Source: Hydrogenophaga sp. | GTDB lineage: Bacteria > Pseudomonadota > Gammaproteobacteria > Burkholderiales > Burkholderiaceae_C | Reading direction: 5' to 3' | Assembly: GCA_018993155.1 (NCBI GenBank) | Contig: JAGKSX010000017.1 | Span: 43,473-107,472, forward strand | DNA length: 64,000 nucleotides | Shown here: positions 58,534 through 64,000 of the stretch, one piece after another | How the letters are laid out: every line of letters begins with the position of its first letter | How positions within the stretch are numbered: the first letter of the stretch is position 1 | Made by a program: the position numbers and the translations under genes | The notes under the pieces: generated by a model | Seen by the model: the letters and a program-made list of their open reading frames with translations, nothing else | Database searches by the model: none | What the model was told of the DNA's origin: nothing

Positions 58534-60702
58534 ATGAATTCGATCCATCCGGACAAGGTAGACCACGGGAACATGGACCGGCCGGGCGAAGACCGCCCGC
58601 ACAACGCACTGGTTCAGGCTGCGGCCGACGGCGATCTTCAAACCCTGCAACGCCTGCGGCGTGAACACCCGGACCTCGATCTGAACGTCGCCGACGACCA
58701 AGGCCGGACGGCCCTCGCGGCCGCCGTCGACCATGGCCGCCTGAGCATGGTGGAGCAACTCGTGCAGTCGGGTGCCCGCATCGACGTGCTGGTCGGGGGA
58801 CTGAGTGCCATACATCGGGCCGCCGTCAGCGGCCATCTGGCCATGGTGCAGACGCTGCTGGCCTTGGGTGCCGACGTCAACCAGCGGAGCGAAAGCGGTG
58901 AAACGCCACTGATGCGGGCCATCGAGGCCGGCAACTTCGACGTTGCCAGCTTCCTTCTGCAGCAGCCAGGCATTCAGGTCAATGCCACCAGCCATGTGGG
59001 CGAGACGGCCTTGCTGAAGGCGGTGCGTGCGGGGAATCGGAGTCTCGTCAGGGATCTGGTGAACGCGGGCGCGCCGGCCGATGCGCGCGAAGGCCACGAA
59101 GAAAGCGCCTTCGTTTGCGCGCTCCGCCTGAAAGACAAAGCCATGATGAAAGTGCTGCTGGAGCTCGGTGCCGACATCAATCAGCCGGTTTCACCCTACA
59201 GCGGCAACACCGCTCTGATGGAGGCCGTGGTCGATGGGCACCTGAACAAGGCGCGTTGGTTGCTCGCGCAAGGCGCTGATCTGCGGCGGGAGAACCCCGG
59301 GGGGTGGACCGCTCTTCGCCTTGCCGCGATCGACGCGAAGGGGGAAAAGATGTTGCGGCTCTTTCTGGAGCACGGCGTGGACCATGAAGACACGGCGCGC
59401 GCGCTGGATCACGCCATCCAACGCAGGTCCCCTCAGGTTTCCGTGCTGTTGGAGCACATCGATTTTCGCGGCGTGTCGGAAGACCTCCAGATGCAGGTCT
59501 TGACGTCTGTCGTGCGGCAGCGCAACAGCGAAACCTATGAATTGCTGCTGCGGCGCGGTGCCGACCCCAGGGTGTTCCTGAACCGCGTGGACGCGCTGGT
59601 CCCACCGCTCGACAAGGCGGATGCCCTTTGCCTGGACACCTTGCGCATGGCGGCATGGTGTGGGGATGTCGAGATGCTCCAGGCGCTTTCCCGTCAGGGC
59701 TTCGACCTGCTGACTCCTCTGAACGAACTCGGTGAAAACGCGCTGCACGGTGCCGTGGACAGAGGGCATCTGGGCATGGTGGACTTTCTGCTCGGTGGCG
59801 ATCGCGCGGCGGAGTGGGTGAACGCACAGAACCACCTGGGGTTCGGGCCCTTGCATTTCGTCAACCGGGGCCGGCTGGACATGGCCGGTCTTCTGCTGCG
59901 GCATGGCGCCAACGTCAATCAGGGCGGTGTGACCAAACTGACCCCCCTGATATGGGCCGTGTCGCGCGAGGACGAGCCGATGGCAGGGCTTTTGCTGGAC
60001 CATGGCGCCCTGTGTACACCCGATGCGGTGCATCTTCGCAACCCGCTTCATTGGGCTGTGGTCGAGGGGGGCTCCCTGGATCTGGTGACGAGACTGCGTG
60101 GCAAGGTGGACATCAACGCCAGGGATGGGGCCCAACGCACGCCATTGATGCTTGCCGTGGAGGAGAGTCGGCTGGACCTGGTGCGCTATCTGTTGGACGA
60201 GGGTGCCGAGATCAACCTTCGGGACCATCTGGGCAACACCGCGCTCCATCTGGCGGGGGGCTTTGAGCAAAAAGGCATCGCACAGCTGTTGAAGGCCCGT
60301 GGGGCCGATGAAACCCTGCGGAACAACGCCGGGGTGGCCGCCGAGCGGGCGGGAGGGCGCACGGCCGTGGGTTCGCCCCAGCCAGAACAGCTGCTGAGCC
60401 GTGCGCGGCAGCGAGACCCCTCCGAAGCCGATCTGGTTCAGGTGATGCGCCGGCAGGGCGACGGTGTGCCGGAGGTCGGCCCGGATGTCGTGGGCGTGGA
60501 CTGGCGCCACGAAGACCTGTGCGAGCTGCCACCCGGATTGCACGAACGCGGTCTTCGTGAAGACGACTGGCTCAACATCACGGACGGCACCGGCATCACC
60601 GAGCAATACAGGGTGGTGCGGCGCGACGAAGACGGGGAGCGTGTGCCGCAGCAGCGCGCTGACCCGTCCTCGCCGAGCCTCCTGCTGCGGCGCCAGGGTT
60701 GA
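58534..60702 (+). CDS. Large ankyrin-repeat protein
   Basis: A 722-residue protein made largely of ankyrin repeats (about residues 25-610; e.g. TALAAAVDHGRLSMVEQLVQ, NTALMEAVVDGHLNKARWLL, NALHGAVDRGHLGMVDFLL). The C-terminal 110 residues are hydrophilic and unassigned. No signal peptide, membrane helix or catalytic motif. Ankyrin arrays bind proteins; in bacteria they occur in effectors and in cytosolic scaffolds. The neighbouring NEL-like gene hints at a eukaryote-directed function, but no secretion signal can be read. Confidence 0.88.
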   Translation: MNSIHPDKVDHGNMDRPGEDRPHNALVQAAADGDLQTLQRLRREHPDLDLNVADDQGRTALAAAVDHGRLSMVEQLVQSGARIDVLVGGLSAIHRAAVSGHLAMVQTLLALGADVNQRSESGETPLMRAIEAGNFDVASFLLQQPGIQVNATSHVGETALLKAVRAGNRSLVRDLVNAGAPADAREGHEESAFVCALRLKDKAMMKVLLELGADINQPVSPYSGNTALMEAVVDGHLNKARWLLAQGADLRRENPGGWTALRLAAIDAKGEKMLRLFLEHGVDHEDTARALDHAIQRRSPQVSVLLEHIDFRGVSEDLQMQVLTSVVRQRNSETYELLLRRGADPRVFLNRVDALVPPLDKADALCLDTLRMAAWCGDVEMLQALSRQGFDLLTPLNELGENALHGAVDRGHLGMVDFLLGGDRAAEWVNAQNHLGFGPLHFVNRGRLDMAGLLLRHGANVNQGGVTKLTPLIWAVSREDEPMAGLLLDHGALCTPDAVHLRNPLHWAVVEGGSLDLVTRLRGKVDINARDGAQRTPLMLAVEESRLDLVRYLLDEGAEINLRDHLGNTALHLAGGFEQKGIAQLLKARGADETLRNNAGVAAERAGGRTAVGSPQPEQLLSRARQRDPSEADLVQVMRRQGDGVPEVGPDVVGVDWRHEDLCELPPGLHERGLREDDWLNITDGTGITEQYRVVRRDEDGERVPQQRADPSSPSLLLRRQG

Positions 60703-60740
60703 AGTTCAGCCTTGAAGGGATCTCCTGTCGGGCTGACGCA

Positions 60741-61022
60741 TCAGCGATGCGGCTTCTTGTGCTTGTCCGCCAGGGCCTGCAGGGCCAGCAGCGTGTCGAA
60801 CAGCGCAATGAGACGCTCGTTCGCCTCGTCGTTGAGCGCCTTTCTGCGCTGCTCGTCCGCCGCCAGAGCGACGTGGTGGTCGTAATGCCTCTCCAGCGTG
60901 ACGCCCACTCGGAGGAGGCGATCGAAGGCTTGGCGGGTGAGGGCGGAGACTTCGTCCGCGAAGGGGGTGGGGCGCAGGCGAGCGAGCGCGTTGCGCAGGG
61001 AGAGAGGAACGTTGATGGCCAT
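60741..61022 (-). CDS. Small helical hypothetical protein
   Basis: A 93-residue, mostly helical protein (SLRNALARLRP, LERHYDHHVALAADEQRRKAL, and a C-terminal LALQALADKHKKPHR). No family recognised. It converges with the ankyrin gene, 38 bases away. Its upstream 335 bases carry the structured region described separately, so it may have a regulated leader. Confidence 0.58.
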   Translation of the reverse strand: MAINVPLSLRNALARLRPTPFADEVSALTRQAFDRLLRVGVTLERHYDHHVALAADEQRRKALNDEANERLIALFDTLLALQALADKHKKPHR

Positions 61023-61055
61023 GTTGGGGCCTCCCGGGGATGCGGTTTGCAACAA

Positions 61056-61084
61056 CCGCCGCCCCTCTTGTGGAGGGGCGGCGG
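61056..61084. other. 12-bp GC-rich hairpin in the leader of the small helical gene
   Basis: CCGCCGCCCCTC (61056-61067) pairs perfectly with GAGGGGCGGCGG (61073-61084) around a five-base loop. It lies 34 bases upstream of the 93-residue protein's start on the minus strand. No T-run follows in the minus direction. Confidence 0.6.
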
Positions 61085-61176
61085 CCCGAACGGGTGGTCT
61101 TACCGTGAAGCTCCCTGCGGGAACCGGCTAGCCCGAAGGCTCCCGCCCGGGCCGCCAAAAAAGGGGGGCACAAGCG

Positions 61177-61227
61177 AAAAGCCGCAGACTCTGCGGTTGC
61201 GTAGATCCTGCGGCTTTTACCGCAGAG
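61177..61227. ncRNA. Candidate structured RNA with interlocking complementary segments
   Basis: AAAAGCCGCAG (61177-61187) is complementary to CTGCGGCTTTT (61208-61218), and CTCTGCGGT (61189-61197) to ACCGCAGAG (61219-61227). The segments interleave, allowing a pseudoknot. Alternatively CCGCAG-ACT-CTGCGG (61182-61196) and CTGCGG-CTTTTA-CCGCAG (61208-61225) form two local hairpins. Exclusive folds of this type occur in attenuators and in phage C4-type antisense RNAs. A TATACT box (61282-61287, minus strand) is a possible -10. No known family is assigned. Confidence 0.45.
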
Positions 61228-61357
61228 AGCTTCGAGCGGGCGACCAAACCCGATCACGCCTTTTTTTGACGTGACGGGCGGAGTATAGCCAGGGGGGCGG
61301 CCCAGGTGGCCGTCCGCGTGCGGGCGGCTGCGGCAGGCAGGCAGGCGTTTCTGATGC

Positions 61358-62158
61358 TCAATGCACCGGCTGCCCAAGCCGCTTGCTGGCCTTCGAAATC
61401 GCGTAGTTCACCAGGCAGTACAGCGCCGCGACCACGAGGTAAACGGGCACCAGCGAGTGGTAGTTGGCGATGAGCACCTTGGCGTTCTGCATCAGTTCAC
61501 CATAGGTGACGACGTAGCCGAAGGTGGTGTCCTTGACCACGATGACCAGTTGCGCCACCAGGGCCGGGACGATGTAGCGAAGGGCCTGGGGAAAGACGAC
61601 GGAGAAAAAGACCTGGGCTTCGGTCAGCCCCAGGCTTCGCGCGGCATCGGTCTGGCCGCGCGGCACGGCGAGCACGCCCGCGCGGTACACCTCGGCCACC
61701 ACGGCAGCGGTGCTCAGGCCGACGGGCAGGGTCAGCATCCAGTAGGTGCTCAGCTTGATCCCGGCCGATGGGAGCACCAGGAAACACACGTAGATGAGCA
61801 GCAGCGTCGGCGTGCCACGCAGGAACTCGATGGCCGCGATGCTCGGCCAGCGCACGAGCCGCGTCCGCGCCAGGCGCCCCAGCAACAGCAGCAGCCCGAG
61901 GGCCAGCGCGATGGCGGCGGCCATGGCCGCCGAGGCCATGGTGCCGAGCAGGCCTTTGGCCAGGAAGGCCCAGGTCGTCGGCCAGGCGAAGAAGTTCCAG
62001 AACCGGGCGTCAAGCTGCCCGGCCGTGTGAAACCGGAACACGATGCCTGCGGCCAGCAGGAGCAGCACGGCTGCGGCGATCGCACTGACCACCCGTGTGA
62101 CGGTCTGGGTCTGCGGGCTTGGCGAACCAAACAGAATCTCTTCCAGAGAGCGGCTCAT
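61358..62158 (-). CDS. Amino-acid-type ABC importer permease
   Basis: A 266-residue His/Glu/Gln/Arg-family permease with about five helices. RGTPTLLLIYVCFLVLP, SLGLTEAQVFFSVVFPQALRYIVPALVAQ (EAA loop) are typical. It overlaps the second permease by 4 bases. It ends the run; no ATPase follows before unrelated genes. A role in cystine or another sulfur amino acid is suggested only by the nearby CysB-type regulator. Confidence 0.9.
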   Translation of the reverse strand: MSRSLEEILFGSPSPQTQTVTRVVSAIAAAVLLLLAAGIVFRFHTAGQLDARFWNFFAWPTTWAFLAKGLLGTMASAAMAAAIALALGLLLLLGRLARTRLVRWPSIAAIEFLRGTPTLLLIYVCFLVLPSAGIKLSTYWMLTLPVGLSTAAVVAEVYRAGVLAVPRGQTDAARSLGLTEAQVFFSVVFPQALRYIVPALVAQLVIVVKDTTFGYVVTYGELMQNAKVLIANYHSLVPVYLVVAALYCLVNYAISKASKRLGQPVH

Positions 62159-62817
62159 CGCAGGATCCGCACCTTCTTTTCCAGGGCGGCACCCGCCCAG
62201 GCGATGAGCAGGCCCGTCGCCACGTACATCGCGGCGGCCACGGCGAACGCGGCCATGCCGGCGGCGGCGTCGTTGGCGAGCTTGGAGACGAGCGTGGTGA
62301 GTTCGCGGCCCGGAAACGGCACCTGCGATGCCAGCGAGGTCGACAGCATCAGCGCAATGAGCAGCGAGGTCATGGGCTGCACCACCGCACGCAGCGCCTG
62401 GGGCAACACCACGTCGGTGACGATGCGCATGGGCCGCATGCCCAGGCTGAGTGCGGCTTCGGCCTGGCCGCCCGGCACGGTGTTGATGCCCGTGCGCAGG
62501 TAGTCCGCCGTGAACGCGGAGCAGACCAGCGTCAAGGTCAGGACCACGGCGGGCTCATAGTCGATCAGGACGTTGAGATCGGGCAGCGCGAACACGATGA
62601 AGATCAGCAGCGCCACGCTGGGGATGTTGCGGAAGATCTCGACGTAGACGGTCAGGACGAAGCGCAGCGGCGGCAGCGGCAGGAGCCGCAGCACCGTCAC
62701 CGCCATGCCCAGCAGGAAGCCGGGCACGAACGACATCAGCGTGAGTTTCCAGGTCAGCAAAAGGGCCTGCCCGAAGGCAGGCCCATGGTCGGCCAGGAGC
62801 CGGGCAATCTCGCCCAT
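62155..62817 (-). CDS. Amino-acid-type ABC importer permease
   Basis: A 220-residue permease of the same family with SLGMRPMRIVTDVVLPQALRAVVQ as the EAA loop and IFRNIPSVALLIFIVFALP. It pairs with the downstream permease as a heterodimer. The start is 4 bases after the binding-protein stop. Confidence 0.9.
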   Translation of the reverse strand: MGEIARLLADHGPAFGQALLLTWKLTLMSFVPGFLLGMAVTVLRLLPLPPLRFVLTVYVEIFRNIPSVALLIFIVFALPDLNVLIDYEPAVVLTLTLVCSAFTADYLRTGINTVPGGQAEAALSLGMRPMRIVTDVVLPQALRAVVQPMTSLLIALMLSTSLASQVPFPGRELTTLVSKLANDAAAGMAAFAVAAAMYVATGLLIAWAGAALEKKVRILR

Positions 62818-62820
62818 TGT

Positions 62821-63723
62821 TCAGGGGATGGCGGGCGGTGTGGGAACGGCGGTGCTGCCGGTGCGCTGTCCGATGGAGATGGTCCAAAGCTTGGCCCAGG
62901 TGCCGTCAGCCTGCACCTTCTTCAGGAAGGCGTTGACGAAGGCCACGCCGTCCGAGCTTTTGGGCAGGCCGATGCCGTAGGGGTCTTGCGCGCCAAAGGG
63001 CGCGCCCGCCAGCTTCGCGTCGCCGGTGCCGAGGCTCAGGGCGTTGAGCAGCAGCGTGTGGTCGGTCACGTAGGCCTCCACGCGGCCCTGGCGCAGGGAG
63101 TCGAGGGCTTCCTGGTGGGTCTGGAACTCCTGCACCACCGCCTTGGGCGCGTGCTGCGCCAGGATCGCGGGCCCGGTGGAGCCTGCCTGCGTGGCGACCT
63201 TCTTGCCGGCCAGGTCGTTGTGCGACTGGATGGTGTTGTTGTTCGCCTTGACCAGCACCCCGGCCTGCGAGGTGTAGTAGGGGCCCGCGAACGAGATCTT
63301 CTCGGCGCGGGCGGGGGTGATGGAGTAGGTGGCGAGCACCAGGTCCACCTGGTTGTTGATGAGCACCTGCTCGCGCGTGGACGAGGTCACCTGCGTGAAC
63401 TGGTATTTGGCCCCATCGCCCAGGATGTAGCGGGTGAGCAGCTGGGCCAGGCCGGCGTCGAAGCCGCGCATCTTGCCGTCCTTCTCGTTGAGCAGCGAGA
63501 AAAGGTTCGAGGTCTGCGTGCCGCCCAGGCGCAGCGTGCCGGCCTGCTTGATCTTGCTGGCCCAGGTGCTGGCTGCGATGGTCTCGGCGCTGGCGACGGG
63601 GCCCTGCGCCACCAGCGCGTCGAACGCGGCGGCGTTGATGGGCGTGCCCTGTGCGAACAGCGACCCGCCGGTGACGATCGACAGTGCCACCACGGTGGAT
63701 TTCAGAAGGGATTTGATCGGCAT
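62821..63723 (-). CDS. Amino-acid-type ABC importer, substrate-binding protein
   Basis: The 300-residue SBP family 3 protein has a signal peptide (1-25) and the fold markers KQAGTLRLGGTQTSN, GFDAGLAQLLTRY, VDLVLATYSITPARAEKISFAGPYYTS (first and last parts). It is the first gene of the importer and lies 58 bases from the CysB-type regulator gene. The ligand is unknown; polar amino acids including cystine are typical. Confidence 0.9.
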   Translation of the reverse strand: MPIKSLLKSTVVALSIVTGGSLFAQGTPINAAAFDALVAQGPVASAETIAASTWASKIKQAGTLRLGGTQTSNLFSLLNEKDGKMRGFDAGLAQLLTRYILGDGAKYQFTQVTSSTREQVLINNQVDLVLATYSITPARAEKISFAGPYYTSQAGVLVKANNNTIQSHNDLAGKKVATQAGSTGPAILAQHAPKAVVQEFQTHQEALDSLRQGRVEAYVTDHTLLLNALSLGTGDAKLAGAPFGAQDPYGIGLPKSSDGVAFVNAFLKKVQADGTWAKLWTISIGQRTGSTAVPTPPAIP

Positions 63724-63781
63724 GCGGTCCTCTTGGGTGGTGTGTTACGGCGATCAATATATAGCAGTTGGGGAAGCCCCT

Positions 63782-64000
63782 TCACAGGGTCACGATCTCG
63801 TCGTTCAAGGCCTCTTCCACGATCTGCCGTGTGAGGCTGGGCGCGAAGTTCTCGATGAAGCTGTAGGCGTAGCCGCGCAGCCAGGTGCCGCGCCGCACGG
63901 CGAGGCGGGGCACGTTGATCTCGAACAGGGGGCGCGCGGCCAGCGCGGGCAGGGGGGGGGCGCGGGCGGGGGCCACCGCGGTGCTGGCCACGATGCCCCC
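63782..64000 (-). CDS. CysB-family LysR regulator, C-terminus only
   Basis: Partial: the gene starts beyond the right edge. The visible 72 codons encode GIVASTAVAP, LFEINVPRLAVRRGTWLRGYAY and FIENFAPSLTRQIVEEAL, the C-terminal domain signature of CysB/Cbl/SsuR regulators (usually GIVASMA...LFE...RG..LRGY..FI..FAP.LT). These sense sulfate-starvation signals such as O-acetylserine and activate sulfur uptake genes. A run of nine G on the plus strand (about 63952-63960) lies in the coding part. It could control the sulfur genes in this window. Confidence 0.85.
   Translation of the reverse strand, partial: GGIVASTAVAPARAPPLPALAARPLFEINVPRLAVRRGTWLRGYAYSFIENFAPSLTRQIVEEALNDEIVTL

Noticed and set aside
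63952-63960. Run of nine G in the CysB-type gene as a phase-variable tract
   Set aside because: The frame is intact and conserved on both sides; a single homopolymer in GC-rich DNA is not evidence for phase variation.

Overview
The window is about 64 kb of GC-rich, gene-dense DNA. Gene content (hpnD/hpnE, HiPIP, Bug/TctC binding proteins, DUF3703 and CzcI-like metal-resistance proteins) and REP-like GC-rich intergenic repeats suggest a betaproteobacterium of the Burkholderiales, probably Comamonadaceae (Hydrogenophaga/Acidovorax-like). This is inferred from gene families, with no marker gene to confirm it. No rRNA, tRNA, CRISPR array, transposase or integrase was seen.

Layout. 0-7.5 kb holds housekeeping genes: YihY, DUF2200, ferrochelatase, a HAD hydrolase, a GST, an SH3b protein, the squalene-pathway pair hpnD/hpnE and a Tat-exported HiPIP. 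7.5-11.5 kb is a metal-resistance block. A CadR-type MerR regulator faces an operon encoding a CDF transporter, a DUF3703 protein and a CzcI-like protein, followed by lspA, dsbB and a DsbA-like protein. 11.6-13.8 kb carries a Crp/Fnr regulator, an L,D-transpeptidase and small secreted or unknown proteins.

13.9-40.8 kb is dominated by sulfur acquisition. It contains sbp-cysTWA (sulfate import), a chimeric ORF, a 1-Cys peroxiredoxin, a cupin-FMN monooxygenase-MBL protein run, and an operon of rhodanese, serine acetyltransferase, family 2A encapsulin shell and cysteine desulfurase cargo. A second FMN monooxygenase, a di-heme cytochrome/binding protein pair, two sulfonate/taurine-type ABC importers, a flavoprotein and a TauD-type dioxygenase follow. 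A 28-29 bp sequence recurs about 60 bp upstream of three of these operons, and a second motif precedes others, so much of the block probably forms one sulfur-limitation regulon. The window ends in the C-terminus of a CysB-family LysR regulator next to an amino-acid-type ABC importer.

40.9-48.7 kb has DNA repair genes (PdeM and Lhr-type helicase) and a signalling run of a KaiC-like ATPase, a hybrid histidine kinase and a degenerate PLD protein. 48.8-56.3 kb has argO/argP, a MOT1-like anion transporter, an IclR regulator, and a TctC/RraA-like/2-hydroxyacid dehydrogenase operon closed by a strong terminator. 56.4-61.3 kb looks accessory: a protein resembling the NEL ubiquitin-ligase domain but lacking its catalytic cysteine, small proteins, a 722-residue ankyrin-repeat protein, and a structured non-coding stretch.

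The most notable system is the encapsulin operon. It combines the sulfur-donor enzyme, its shell, a cysteine-precursor enzyme and a rhodanese under an apparently shared sulfur-regulon motif, with an unexplained hairpin plus T-run in its upstream spacer.
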